Assembly (NCBI RefSeq): GCF_001640805.2
Contig: NC_066848.1
Span: 11,857,896 to 11,921,895 of the forward strand
Length of the DNA: 64,000 nucleotides
Direction of reading: 5' to 3'
Source of the DNA: Lates calcarifer
Lineage: Eukaryota > Chordata > Actinopteri > Centropomidae
Position numbers and translations under genes: made by a program
The notes under the pieces: generated by a model
What the model was told of the DNA's origin: nothing
Databases searched by the model: none
Seen by the model: the letters and a program-made list of their open reading frames with translations, nothing else
Part shown: one piece after another, positions 12,355 to 39,621 of the stretch
Layout of the letters: every line of letters begins with the position of its first letter
How positions within the stretch are numbered: position 1 is the first letter of the stretch

Positions 12355-14159
12355 AGGATCGGCTTCACTCAGTTGAAGAAAAACAACTTTTGTCTTTGGA
12401 ACGTTTACCACGGAAGAAAAAAAAAAAAAGGATTTATAAAATAAGTTGTTTGGAAGGACAATATATAAAACAATGGCATCAAAATATCTTTGACAAGAAA
12501 ACAAATCCGAGAAGGAAAAAAAAAAGGCTCAAATAGTTTTTGGATGCGGGGCATTTTTTCCTCTTTTTGCCCTTTTGTTTACAAAATAATAACAAAAGAG
12601 GAAAAACAAACAAACAAACAAACAAAATCAAGTTATTTACAGTGCATATATTTACATTAAGGCATTTTTGCTGGGGAGAAAGACGGTTGATCTGGTACAA
12701 CCCCCACTTCTACACAATCAAATAAATACATTACAGTGCTATATTATCTTAACGCTACCTGCAGTGAATTAACAAATACAGTTGTAAGTTGAGGCTAAAC
12801 CACACCACCAAAATGGACACTGAAGTGTACATCAAAGGGCAGGTTCACAGTTTTTCCAAGTATTCTCATGTCCATATGTACATTAAGAAGGTGATTTCAG
12901 TGCCAAACAAACTGAGTATTTTCCTTTTCAGTATGAAGTCCCCTCTTTGTAATTCCTCACCCAGCTCAACAAGTAAACACTGTTAGAGCACAAAGATAAG
13001 ATTAACTCTGAAAGATACCCACTTGATTTGCCTGACACAGAATGATAAAGCCAAACGTTATCTCCAGCTGAACTTCACAATGTGTTTCTACACAGAATGA
13101 AGACCGTTGTCTCCCATCACTTATATTGAAAATGTTTTAAGCAGGTTTCTCTTTATGGCCAGTGTGTGATCAGTAACTTCTGCAATGTACATACAGGCTT
13201 GTGAGCATTGTTTATAGAACAGCTTGAAAAAATGTGAAACTGCCCCTTTAACAAAAAAAACAAAAAACCCCCCAAAAAACGTGTCCACGTTCGATTGACT
13301 GATCTGACTGAGCCGCGTTGCAAGTTAGTTGTGTACAGTCAGAGAGCAGAAACCCTCAGAGAAAGGACTGAGTGTCAAATTCACTTTTTTTTTTAAATTG
13401 TGTCCACATTGTGTCAGGATGTCTGTGAAGTTGCCTGAGCTGAGCTGTTAAATTACAATGAATGATGGGTAATCTTGTAACTTAAAATAAATTTCCTTTT
13501 TACAAAAAGCTGAGTCAAGAGATTAAGAAAGAAAAACAGCACCATGCGACTGTCTAAACCGATCACAGCTCTGCTACCACTGAACACAAACACATAAACC
13601 AGAGGAGGAGGCACTTAATACGGTGTCGAAGAATGAAGATGATACTTTGGTTCAAAACATCTGAAAGAAGTAAAAGACAAGATGGATGAGACAGATGATG
13701 TAAAGTAACTGCATTTCGAAGACGCTTAATTCGAGCTTGTGCATCAAATACAGTCAATTCTGTTTAACTGAATGAATTCTAGGATATGTCTACAGGTTCT
13801 GCTTACATTTCTCTGGCTGGGAATCCATCGAAAGACAATCTGAATAATTCATCACCTAATTGCTGCTCTTTAGCAACCATCCACCTCCCTCTGTTTCTCA
13901 GTTGTCCTCAGATCTCCTCTCTCTAAAATCAAAAATCTCTCCATCTCTCCATCTGCACCCCTCCCTCGATTTTTTTCCCCTGCACTATCTTCCCTCTCTC
14001 CAGAGTATAAATGCCTTCAATTTTTAATATCTGAACAGCAATGATTTGTGAGTTTCAGTCCAGTAGTGATAATGATCGTTCCAGTGGTGAATGAGATGCG
14101 TGAGCCAGAAAGGCTCGGACTTAAGATGACCAATTCTAGTGCAAACCAAATGATTTGGT

Positions 14160-14186
14160 AAAAAAAAAAAAAAAAAAAAAAAAAAA
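14160..14186. repeat. Homopolymer A run (27 nt)
   Basis: An uninterrupted A tract on the plus strand, T on the klf5 mRNA strand, within the predicted klf5 3' UTR. It may be the relic of an inserted retroposon tail, but no element body is visible beside it. Confidence 0.9.
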
Positions 14187-14667
14187 TCAAACCTGGATAT
14201 TCCAGTTATATAAACAAACTAACAAACCACAGAGTAAACAAAGATTTGGTTTGACTAGTTTTTGTTATGAAGCCAGTTCTATGTTAGAACAATGGAAAAA
14301 AAAGAGATGTACAAGTTTTGAGTGCTTTCATTCCAGTCACACAAAAGAGTCCAAATGGACTGGACACACATTTTGGAGCTACCATTTTTTTGTTGTTGTA
14401 ACTACTTTTTTTTCTTTGTATTCATCCAAAGTCTATACCAAGTAAATCTGGAGGTTAAAGGTCTTTCTATTTTACAACCTCCAAATCATCCCACTCTGGG
14501 TGAAAGAGCAACATGTTTGTTAGGCTATCGTACTGTTTTAGCACATGATAGCAGCACCAGGAGGAGCTGTGGTGTCAGTGAAAGCTGCTCTGCATCAGGC
14601 AGCTTGTAACATTGGAGTTGTGGGAAAAAAAAGTGAGTGCTTTACGTGTAGTGCTTGTGTATTTGTA

Positions 14668-14674
<7 letters not shown>

Positions 14675-14704
<30 letters not shown>
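14675..14704. repeat. (TG)n microsatellite next to the klf5 stop codon
   Basis: A TG run on the plus strand, (CA)n on the mRNA strand, that begins within about 10 bp after the klf5 stop at 14714-14716. It lies at the very start of the 3' UTR. Confidence 0.9.
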
Positions 14705-14706
<2 letters not shown>

Positions 14707-14713
14707 AATGCTG

Positions 14714-17700
14714 CTAGTTCTGGTGTCTCTTCATGTGCAGGGCGAGGTGGTCGGATCGGGAGAAGGCGCGCGAGCAGACGGCGCACTGGAAGGGTTTGGC
14801 GCCCGTGTGCTTCCGGTAGTGACGCGTCAGCTCGTCCGAGCGGGCGAAACGCCAGTCGCAGCTGTCCCACGTACACCTGTACGGCTTCTCACCTGCAGGG
14901 GAGGGAGAAAAGAGAAAGTATGATGAAGAAAACTGAACATGTCTAGGAGCTACCAGAGAATATCATTGTGTGATTATAGGTACTGATAGTGCTGGTTACA
15001 TAGCTTGTCATTAAAATAGACGCTAATTCCCTGAGTTACATGATTCATGCAGCTGGGTGGAGGTACTGGGAAAACAGGCTTTACTGAAAAGTCCAGTAGT
15101 CTAACTGCTTATAGAGTCATAACGCTGTCACAGACATTCATCAAGCACTCAAACACTAACACTGCCCAAGTTTCCCATGGTCGACTCGTCTGTGTAGTCT
15201 GCCTTTGCTTCTGTGCACATCTCTTTGTCTCTCTCTCATTCCAGCAACCTTCAGCTGCAGCTGCAGGTTCTTTGTGAAAACAAGTGCAACCTGTTTCATT
15301 CAGCCCGATCTCTGTCTTAGGCCCAAAAGTCAACCACCTCACCCTGTGATGTGCAACTACCAGTCCAGGTCCTCTGGCTCAGACGTGGGATTAAACGTCT
15401 TGTTCACCCAAATATATTTTTGCACTTAACTCTAATAATATCCATCCATTTTGGCTTCACTGGTGCAGGTTTTGATGCATTTGAATTTCATTCAAGATAT
15501 TTAAATTAAGAACTGACATTCAAAAAACTCTTGATGAGTACATTGAACTCCAAAGACAAGACTTCAGAAACATTTCTGCCACTATGTATTCAGTTTGGTC
15601 TGGTGACAATGGGTACTTAAGAAATATGGCCAGTTGGGAAGTTGCAAAGTTGCTTAATGAGATAACGGCTCTGGAAAACATAATTAAAATGTTAAAATAT
15701 CATATTTAGAGGTTCTCTGTGCACCATAAACATAGTTCTATACACCTCAATTAAACTGGAGTTGAAGCAGATATCTCAGAGATGGATATTTCAAAACCTG
15801 GGTGAGTATAAACAAAAGTATCTGCATGATGGATACCACTAGACGCAAGTGGGAAACTGCCCTTTTTTATCATTTGGGTGAACTGACCCTTTAAACAAAC
15901 ACAGCGAGGTCTGCAGCATTGCTAAAACAACCACAGTAAACCTGTTACAAAATTAACCACCGCATCGCCAAAGTTAGAAAAACACACCTGAAACTGAACA
16001 CAATGAGGAGAGTCAATGAAAAGATGCAAAGGAAAAAAAAAAGAAGTGAACTGAGAGAAGCGTTCAGTTCTCACAATACACTCGCAAAACACATGCACCC
16101 ATGCACGCACGCACGCACACAGACACACAAACAATCAGGGTAATGGATGTTGATGGAGATTAGAGTGGGAACTCCCACAGGGACCCAAACGCATTAGGAA
16201 TCATCTCATACAGATTACTGACAGGTGTGTGTGGACGTGTCTGTGTGTGTGTGAGAGAGTGTGTGTGTGTATACGAGTGCACTGAAGCAGCTGAATAAGA
16301 GAAGTAGAATGAGTAACAGACAAAGATAGAAATAGAGGACGGGTGGGTGGGGGGGGTGTCCAGGAAGGGCTGAAGGTGGGAGGGCGGCACAAAAAGCAGA
16401 GGGAGCAGATGATTAGATGAATGAAAGCGATGGAAATAAAGGAGGAAAAATAACTAAGCGAGGCTGACAAAGGCGGGGGGGGGGGGGGGGGGGGGGTATG
16501 GAGGCTGCTGCTACATCCCTCTTTACGTGTCGTGTTCTCATCTTGTGGTCTGTAATAACTGCAATAACCACAATCAGCCTGCAGCACGAATGACGCCAGA
16601 TCTAATTGTCGTGTCATGTTCCCAGTGCTGAAATGCATGGCAAGCACACCCACAACAACAGAGCGACTAGTTGAGATTCACAAATGGAACAGATTCTGGA
16701 CTGCAAAGTGGTAAGAGTGAGTTTTGTGTGTGTATCCAGATGAGTGAGGAATGCATAGATATCAACAGAAGCTTTGTTTTGTTAGCTGGAGTGAGGTGGG
16801 GCCCAACACCTAAGTACTTTGTTTGTTGACATTGCTCATCCAAAACTAATAGTTCAAATGTTACTGTAAATGCAAAGGAATGAGAGCGACTGAAAAGAGA
16901 GAAGAAAAGAAAGTGAATACAATAAAAAGGAGAATGGACTGTGAAGGGCACACGGGGATGACTGAAGCGGAGATATGACGGACAAGATGATCTAAGATAT
17001 TTTTGTATCTGCACAGACAGATCTTGTATATATTTATAGCATTGAACAAGCCTGACTAGTCTCCGAAAAGTGTATCAAAGCATTTAAACATCAATGTCTA
17101 AACAGGCAATGGGATCCCGAGAGACACGGCACCACACGTCTAGCGCTGACCACATAGCGCGAGAGTCATCCCCTGGCAGAAGTGTGTCACTTCCACCTGT
17201 TTTGATGGAATAGTATATTGGGCAGAGGATGGGAATGGGGTAGGATACATTTACACACACATGCCAAGAACACAACACTCTGCCTAGCAACATGGTGCCA
17301 GCGCAGATACCGAAATACGAGTCGAGTGGGCAGCGTCATTTTTTCGACTGGTCCCGTTTAAAAAGGCTGCATTAATTAAGAGGAATGCCTTACCCGTGTG
17401 AGTTCTGAGGTGGGCTTTCAGATGGGACGACTTGGTGTAGACCTTCTTGCAGCCTGACGACAGACACACAGACAGAGAGACAGACAGACAGAGAGATAAA
17501 CACAAACAGAAGGCTAAATCCAAATCCAAATAATTTAGGTGCCAGATATGTATTTACCCAATAAACGGAGCTGTGGTATGCTAGAAATTTGGACTAATGA
17601 AGAACAGAAGCTGGTTGGAATCACATATACTCAATGTTGTTTTGTAGAAAAACAAAAAGTAGTCCAACACACATTCAGATTTTTAAAAGTTCATGTAACT

Positions 17701-20700
17701 GTGTTACTTAAAAAAGTGGCCCACGCATTCTTATCTGGAATCAAAACGGTTTAAATTTGGTGTATTTGCAAATAAATTAACTCAACCACATGCCACTAAT
17801 CGCTCAGAGTACAGAACTTCTGTTCACTGCACCTGTTAGTTTGACATCAAAGTCTTGATATTTTAAGTTGTGGATTACAAAACCTTTTGCATATTATCTC
17901 ATACATAGTATGTCAGAAAGGTCATTAGGATTTCAAATGATTTAGAAAGATATTCTTCAGATTTATTATGACTTAAAACAAGGATAGAATGATAGAATTT
18001 AATGTACTGTAAAAAAATAAATAAACAGAGAACAGTGTGACTAACATGCATTGGGTAAAGTGTGGGTCTGTCCTTGTGTGAATATGACACATCTACTTCA
18101 TCTGACTTTAAAGAAATTAGACGTGTGCGAACATGCTGCAGGAGGCACTGCTTAAGCCTATTTTACACGCTGCCACAGGCTAGTTGACATTACATGTCCT
18201 ACAAGTAGCTGCACATCGTATAGCTACAGTATGTGTGTGTGTGTGTGTGTAAGCCAGTTAGAAAAATATCTGTGCATGCAATCTCAAGTGTGACTGTATG
18301 CAAGTGTGTGTGTGTGTAAAAATAAAATCAAATGTCATTTAAGGAGAATGTCTATCTAATTAACACACTCACACACACACACACACACACACACTTCATC
18401 CCACGATCATACCAGTGATGACTTTAAAGCCACAACAATGTAGGAGAGCTCACGGCTGAGAGTGCCGGAGCTATTTGAGGTGTGGTAATAAACGTATAAA
18501 GTAGATTTTCAACCAGACAGTTAATTGACAGGCAGTGACTGATGGTCTCCATTGCCAAAATATTCTGATCCCGGAGCAGCATGTTCTGTGCTGTGGCTGC
18601 AGTACATATCGTGACTCATTGGCCTGGGAAAGTCATTCAAAACACAACATATAATTTCAAAAAAATGCACTGGTGTCTTAAAATAAAGCTGGTTTTCTAA
18701 AAGCTGACCTTTGTGAGTGAGCAGAGATTCACCTGACCGCAGCTCAGTGTAAAAATAAACACACTCACACAGCAGTGACAGGAATCAACATGCGCACACA
18801 GTGGAAGACCTGTGCTCTTGTTCTAACCTGGGTAATCACAGTGGTGGATCCGTCGTTTCTCCAGGTCAGGGTTGTTCCTCCGGCTGTAGCGGACAGGCAC
18901 GGTGGTCTGAGCTGGGGTCGTGGCGGGGGCTTGGGGAAGGGCAGCGGCTTGGCCTGGGACCGGCGCGGGACCCGTGGTGAGGGGCAGGGCTAAGCCGCCG
19001 GGTCCCGGGCTGGGTCCGAGCCCTGGGGTGCCGCCTGCCAACTTGGAGGCGATGGTAGCCGCGTATGAGGGAGGAGGGGACATGGTGTGGAGCAGCTCCT
19101 TCTGTCTGTCGGGGCTGCCGGGCTCCGAGCTGGGCGGAGAGGGCGGCAGGTAGGGCACGTGCTGCTGGAGGAAATGGGGGTGCGCCTGAGGGTGAGGGTG
19201 TGTGTACGCTCCCCCGCCCAGGCCACAGTAGGAAGGCTTGGCAGTCTGCTCCTGTTGAGATGCAGAGGAAGCTACCGGCAAGTCATGGAAAGGCGTGTGG
19301 ATTGTGGAAGTGGAAGTGTGTTGTATCTGCTGCTGATGATGATGCTGATGCTGATGCTGAGCCTCCATACCATTGCCATGGTGATGGTCCAAGCCAGAGT
19401 TTAGGAGCTGAAACAACGAGCCGCTGCCGTCATGGTGGTGGAGAGCGTGCTGCTCGAACTGTGACGACATTTCCTGTTTGACAAACACCTCTGGCACCGA
19501 ATCGCCGCCTCGGCCGCCTCCCGACTGGTTGAAAACACTGGTGAAGTCTGGTAACCCTGTTAATGTCATGTTTATGGCTGAGGTTTCCATGGCGATGCTC
19601 CCGGGGCCGTGCCCAGATGTGCTGCAGCTACTTGTGGCGGGCGTAGAGCTGGGGCAGTGCGGCTGCAGGTTGGGGGAGAAACACGGGGAGGCAGATTCTG
19701 TTTTGATTTGGGTGAGACCTGCGTGGTTCTGGTGCTGAGGGGGCCGCACCTGCTGACACAAGCCCATCCTCAGGTAGGCGACGTCGGGGAGGTAAAGATT
19801 CATGTTGAGGGTGTAGGGAGCGCCGGCGTGATCGTCAGCGAAGAACTGATCCACTGCAGATGTGCTGTCCCTGTGTGGCTTCTGCTGGCCATCTGTGGAA
19901 GGTGGGAGGGAAAGAGGCTGAGGGGAGAGATACCTGTCCATCTCACATTTTGCCTGTTGATAAAAAAAAAGAAAAAGAAAGACAAACACACATAAAAAGT
20001 CTGGTTTAGAAACACATAATTTCCTGGTTTTAAAGTAAACTCTGGTTAAAATGAAATGTACCCAGCTCTGACTTCAGCAAGCGCTTCTCATGAGCCACCA
20101 TGAAACTATTCTGAAGCGCTATTTTGAGAAGACAAAGGTTTGATAGGACAGTCACCGCTAAAACATTTATCAAGTAGTCATCAATAGGCGGTTGCCACAT
20201 TCCCTCTCTCCCTGCAAGGCTGAACTCAAAAACCTATCAGCTGCAAGGGCAACAGTTGAGGATCAGCCTACGCTCTGGCGAAAAATAAAGAGATCTAATT
20301 CCTCTTGTTTTAACATTAGGAAATCTGCACATCGCTGATCAAACAGGTGATCAACTTTGGGGTCAAAACAATTCCCCAAGCAATTCATATTGTGCACCTG
20401 ATTGCTGTGAATCAGAAGGGATCTAACTGGTGTAAAAGTTAGAGGAGCCCTGCAGCAGAGGATGAAACAGCAACATGAAAGGGAATGGGGAAACACCCAT
20501 GCCTTCCCTGTCCGCTGCAGCAGCAGCAGCAGTGGCAGCAGCAGCAGCAGCAGCAGTAGTCTGGGGATGGGCTGCTATTTCTAGGCTCCTGATCCTACCA
20601 GCTGTTACATAGACCTCTCTCCTCTGCCGCACAAGTTTCCTGCTAACTGGGGTGGTGGTGGTAGTGAGGATGGTGGGGAGGGAAGGGGGGGGGGGCCAGA

Positions 20701-21258
20701 GTTGCCGGGACCTTTCTGTCCGAAGCTGGAGTCAGTTGTTGTCAGGGTGGTATGATGGTGAGAGGGGACGCCAAGGAGAGACCAACAACTGGTGACCAAC
20801 TGGCTGGCACAGAAAAAAAAAAAAAAAAAAAAAAAAACATGCGGTGAATGCGTTTTGCAGGCGGAGCAGCTCGGCTTCACTGTCCAGCTGGTCGCAGCCC
20901 TGCTTACCGCAAATAGTACACAGCAAAGTGATGATTAACATCACGCAGCTAGGGTCGACTGAAAGGTGGAGGCCAGCAAGAAACAAACAAATTAAAAAAA
21001 AAAAAACAACCTGAGTGTACAACCAGTCTGCCACGCCCATTCAATGAAATACATCACTAATGTGTAAAGTCGGTGGTTTCTGTTCGTGTTTACCTGTGTG
21101 TAGTCGTTCTGTCCAGCCTTGTCCGTTTCTGAGATCTTGCAGTCCAAGCCGAACAACGCCGAGTCCTCCAGAGGGAATCCAGCGGGGAGAGTCGCCTTCT
21201 GCAGCGGATAGAAGGGATCCTCCTGCCCGCCGCCGCTCATCGTGAGTGCCGCGGCCAT
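14714..21258 (-). CDS. klf5: Krueppel-like factor 5
   Basis: A zinc-finger transcription factor acting in the nucleus on GC/CACCC boxes. Coding exons, minus strand in transcript order: 21258-21094, 19953-18828, 17453-17394, 14892-14714. All junctions are GT-AG and in phase, giving 509 residues. Three C-terminal C2H2 fingers are intact: C427/C432/H445/H449, C457/C462/H475/H479 and C487/C490/H503/H507, ending HMKRHQN like mammalian KLF5. The 60-nt third exon is typical of KLF genes. Exon 2 carries the KLF5-specific CEMDRYL block, psi-K-x-E SUMO motifs IKTE (138-141) and VKQE (213-216), a [13 protein letters not shown] phosphodegron-like segment (327-339) and PPSYAAT (349-355). A His/Gln-rich stretch lies at about 245-267. 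Exon 1 (55 residues) shows little similarity to the mammalian N-terminus. The start is the first ATG in frame; a second lies six codons later. Teleosts have klf5 paralogues; synteny with pibf1 supports the KLF5-locus copy. Confidence 0.95.
15391..15895. mobile_element. MITE-like element with TTCACCCAAA / TTTGGGTGAA inverted ends, in klf5 intron 3
   Basis: The left end TTAAACGTCTTGTTCACCCAA is the imperfect inverted complement of the right end TTTGGGTGAACTGACCCTTT (15873-15892). The same end motif frames another element at 34633-34900 in pibf1, so this is a dispersed family. It has no coding capacity. The interior shows AT-rich sequence with TATTTAAATTAAG-type stretches. Confidence 0.6.
16475..16496. 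repeat. Homopolymer G run (22 nt)
   Basis: Twenty-two G on the plus strand, C on the klf5 transcript strand, inside klf5 intron 3. Such a run can form a G-quadruplex on the non-transcript strand and is also prone to sequencing error, so its exact length is doubtful. Confidence 0.85.
20516..20556. repeat. (CAG)n/(GCA)n trinucleotide repeat in klf5 intron 1
   Basis: About 13 CAG-type units with a single TGG interruption near the middle. The tract lies in the first intron, not in coding sequence. The open frames through it on the minus strand are poly-Ala artefacts. Confidence 0.9.
20813..20837. repeat. Homopolymer A run (25 nt) in klf5 intron 1
   Basis: An A run on the plus strand, T on the transcript strand. 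It makes a polypyrimidine tract within klf5 intron 1, but no used acceptor follows it in the predicted gene. Confidence 0.85.
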
Positions 21259-21300
21259 GAAGCTCCGACGCAGCAGCACCGCCGCACAACGATCGCTCGT

Positions 21301-21620
21301 CCTGTTATGCAAATAAAAAAATAAAAAAAAGAAGGGAGGATGATGCTACAGCGTACCACCGGGAAAGGAACGAAACCGACGAGGTGGAGCGCGTGCGGTG
21401 GAGTTATTAACTGCGTGGCCGGCTGCTACATCCCCTTCCACTTGTTTCATTCCTCCACCGGCCCACAGACAGTTTTCTATCTCCTGTTGTAAGGGCGGAG
21501 CGGCTCCAGTGTAAATACAGCGCATGCACCGCCCACCAAACCTTTAAAAAGGCTTTGATCATTCATTCACCGGCCACCGCCCTACGCTCCATCTAAATAC
21601 ACCGACAACACTGTCGTAAA
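21301..21620 (-). promoter_or_regulatory. klf5: Predicted klf5 promoter / 5' untranslated region
   Basis: The 360 bp upstream of the klf5 ATG are GC-rich compared with flanking DNA. They hold GC/CACCC-type boxes (GGGCGGAGCGG near 21496, CCGCCCACC near 21531, CCACCGCCC near 21576) and a TTTTTAAAGG TATA-like string on the transcript strand near 21543. KLF factors bind such CACCC/GC boxes, so autoregulation is possible but unproven. A good splice-acceptor-like sequence ends at 21302, so part of this region may be intron rather than promoter. Confidence 0.45.
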
Positions 21621-21725
21621 GTGTATACAGGCACGGCCAGACCTCACACACATCCACAAAGGTAGTGAGGGTGAAACTCAACCTTTTTTAAACATGTCTT
21701 TTGTAAAAAGAATATCTGCAATAGG

Positions 21726-22172
21726 CAGTGGCCTGAGAAGTACTCAGATCTTTTACCTCAGTAAAAGTAAATATACCACAGTATAGAAATACTCAGTACA
21801 AGTAGAAATGCATTTAAAAAGTAAAAGTACAAAAGTATTAACATCAAAATATACTATAAAGTGTGAAAAGTGAAATATAACGCAGAATGGCCCATTTCAG
21901 AAGAATATTATTTGGGCCATAACTATTGCATTCAAGTTGAAGTAATGCTGCTGATGGAAAAAATTACAGAAATTGTGACTAATAAAAAACTGCTAGATAA
22001 TATTATATCATAAGTTATTAGTTGATTGTTATTTATTAAAATAAGTCAATCTAAAGCTGTCAGATGAATGTTGTGAAGTAAAACATCTGCCTCCAAAATG
22101 TATTGTTGTAGAAGTATAAAATGGAGTTGCTTAAGTACCTCAGAATTATACTTAAGTGCGGTACTTTTCACC
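21726..22172. mobile_element. Non-autonomous fish repeat rich in AAGTAC/AGTAAAAGTA (copy 1)
   Basis: The left part is CAGTGGCCTGAGAAGTACTC followed by AGTAAAAGTA repeats. The right part ends ACTTAAGTGCGGTACTTTTC. The pattern of AGTACTTTTACTT motifs bounded by a CAGTGGTGGAAAG-like end is a well-known teleost hAT-like MITE, recognised from memory. Copies 2 and 3 lie at 34260-34591 and 55738-56040. It sits between the klf5 promoter and the pibf1 3' end. Confidence 0.6.
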
Positions 22173-22264
22173 AAAGTTCTATAGGAAATATTCATATTCT
22201 CAAATTCTGAAAATTCAAATCTGAGTTATATTTGCCACAATGTACCTCCTTGTCTACTGTAAAT

Positions 22265-22603
22265 CCTTAAAGGAATATTCTAGTACATCACTTCCATGTA
22301 GTTGGGGGTCTCAAAAGAGACAAGTTAAAACAAGACCCGCCATAATCCCATAATGTGAGTCTTTCATTAGACTCCTAATGCCTCCTAAATGCCCACTTCA
22401 TTCAAACCCCACACATCCAGTTTGTAAATGCAGGTTTTCTGTTCAAAATTTGAAGTCCTCAGCCTGAGCTGAGATGGTTTATTTAAAACTTTGGAAAGCA
22501 CCTCTAAAGACACAGAAGACACAACTAACAGTGTGCACGGTGGCACCTGTAGCGACAAGAAAAATGAGCTTTGTGTGCAAAGTTGTTCCGAGTGCCCCTT
22601 TAA
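22265..22603. mobile_element. Possible MITE-like element (CCTTAAAGGAATATTCT ... GTGCCCCTTTAA)
   Basis: The segment begins CCTTAAAGGAATATTCT and closes GAGTGCCCCTTTAA, so TTAAAGG-type ends face each other. Fish genomes hold many repeats with TTAAAGG ends. No coding frame is present. The family is not identified and the boundaries are a reading of the ends only. Confidence 0.35.
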
Positions 22604-23504
22604 TATGTGACAATCTTTAAAGTTAAGAGGACACCCTTGTATGGTGAGGTGGATGGTGTTATGGTGTCAACATTATTTACAAAGGACAAGATCACATGTT
22701 AACATCTTGTGCAGTTTATTATGGGAAATACCTTGTGAAGCAGCGACGCAGAAATAAACAGGGCCTGTGAATTTCTGACACATGTTAAAGTGTGTGCATG
22801 AACTGATGTCATACAAGTGACAAGTGCTGTTTTTTTAAGCAAATTCTAATGTAGTGTTTGTTCTGGTTATACAATATAACAAGAAAATAAGGTGGTGTAT
22901 TGCAAACTATTATAAGCTCAGTTAGAAAAAGCATTTGATTAAAAAGAAAAAAAAACTGATGAAAAATGACAAACTGGCTTTACAGCAGTCCCCTGGCCAA
23001 GTTTAATATGACACCGATAAGAACATGGTCTGAAATGATAAAGGTATGCCTGCTATGTCTATATTTAAAGCCAAAGGAGCCTCAGCTTGTGCAAATCAAA
23101 GGCTAAAGTTCCTGCAATGCTGTTTGTCTGTGGCCACCAGTATCTGCGAACCTGGAAAAGATGAGAAAATAATGATAGACAGACCTAATAAAACAGACCA
23201 CTGCCAAGAAAGAGGAATTTTTGGGCAGTCAGTTAGCTAGGAATGTGTACCCTGTGGAAGGTAATACCTCTGGTTTTGGACCAGTACGTGGAGAATTTAT
23301 CTTTTCTGAACAATATGTAACCAGGGTTGAGAACAACAAAACACTGACACCAGTAACAGTTTCTGCTTTTGTATTTCAAAAGTCGTTGAAATTTAAAGTG
23401 TAATTTAAAGGTTTAAAATACAAACACCTTGATAAAAACATGAGATTGCTAAAGCCCTGAGTGAAAATTATTAGTAGCCATAGTAGTAGTTGTAGTAGTA
23501 GTAG
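22604..23504. other. Intergenic spacer between klf5 upstream region and pibf1 3' end
   Basis: AT-rich unique sequence with short frames of no recognisable family. A minus-strand AATAAA lies at about 22715-22720 and would serve pibf1 if the transcript reads past the signal at its stop codon. Nothing else stands out. Confidence 0.5.
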
Positions 23505-23505
23505 T

Positions 23506-39138
<15,633 letters not shown>

Positions 39139-39516
39139 GTTGTATTGTTTTGGTCCTGACTTTGAGCCCTCTTCTTTTTTGGTGTCTAACGTTAATTGCC
39201 GAGGCGAGCAGCAGAGATTACAAAAGATTAGAAAGTTAATTCACAGACATCGCGATATGTGACACTTAAACGTTAGTTTGAAGTAAAGAGCAACGAACCT
39301 CGACCTAGCACTACTATGACCAGCTCTTACGTTTAAAACATAAAACGCGCTTACACTTACTGACAGAAAATGTGATACAAAGCCTAAGCAGTAAGGCTTA
39401 GTCCCACAGCTGACAACCACACACGGTGAATTGTTTTTATTTTCAAGGGTCCCGCTCCGAACCGCCTGCCAACCGCCAACGGTTCGAGTACGGTAGCTTT
39501 GTGGTGGTTAACTACA

Positions 39517-39530
39517 GCGCCATCTGTAGT
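39517..39530 (-). promoter_or_regulatory. CTCF-like motif 1
   Basis: On the minus strand this reads ACTACAGATGGCGC and agrees with the CTCF core CCASYAGRKGGCRS at 11 of 14 positions, including the whole AGRKGGCRS half. It lies within the pibf1/dis3 promoter. Confidence 0.4.
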
Positions 39531-39607
39531 AATTCACGTGCAGTACCATCAACGCCCACTCGTCTATCACTGATTGCGACGTACTGGTCATACAGTACAT
39601 CCTCCCA

Positions 39608-39621
39608 ACCTAGAGGGCGCT
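39608..39621 (+). promoter_or_regulatory. CTCF-like motif 2
   Basis: AACCTAGAGGGCGC agrees with the CTCF core at 11 of 14 positions, with the AGRKGGCRS half intact. It points towards dis3. Confidence 0.4.

Larger units (their letters stand above)
12330..14713 (-). other. klf5: Predicted klf5 3' UTR
   Basis: This segment runs from the klf5 stop codon to the candidate poly(A) signal. It is AT-rich and lacks coding frames with any recognisable similarity. It contains a 27-base A run (14160-14186), several T-rich stretches on the mRNA strand, and a CTTTTT-rich tail near 12420-12540. mRNA-strand ATTTA pentamers are scattered, as expected for an unstable transcription-factor mRNA. The extent rests only on the poly(A) hexamer. 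Confidence 0.45.

Noticed and set aside
14545..14946. Plus-strand frame of 133 codons rich in Arg and Cys
   Set aside because: It is the antisense shadow of the klf5 zinc-finger exon plus a TG repeat.
16201..16653. Minus-strand open frame of 150 codons
   Set aside because: It crosses the 22-G run and TG/CT-rich sequence in klf5 intron 3 and is a low-complexity Pro/His/Ser translation.
17011..17529. Frames extending beyond the 60-nt klf5 exon 3 on both sides
   Set aside because: Only 17394-17453 is flanked by an AG acceptor and GT donor in the right phase. The extensions are CT-repeat and intron translations.
19065..19995. Several plus-strand frames with Gly/Arg-rich products
   Set aside because: They are antisense shadows of klf5 exon 2, whose GC-rich codons keep other frames open.
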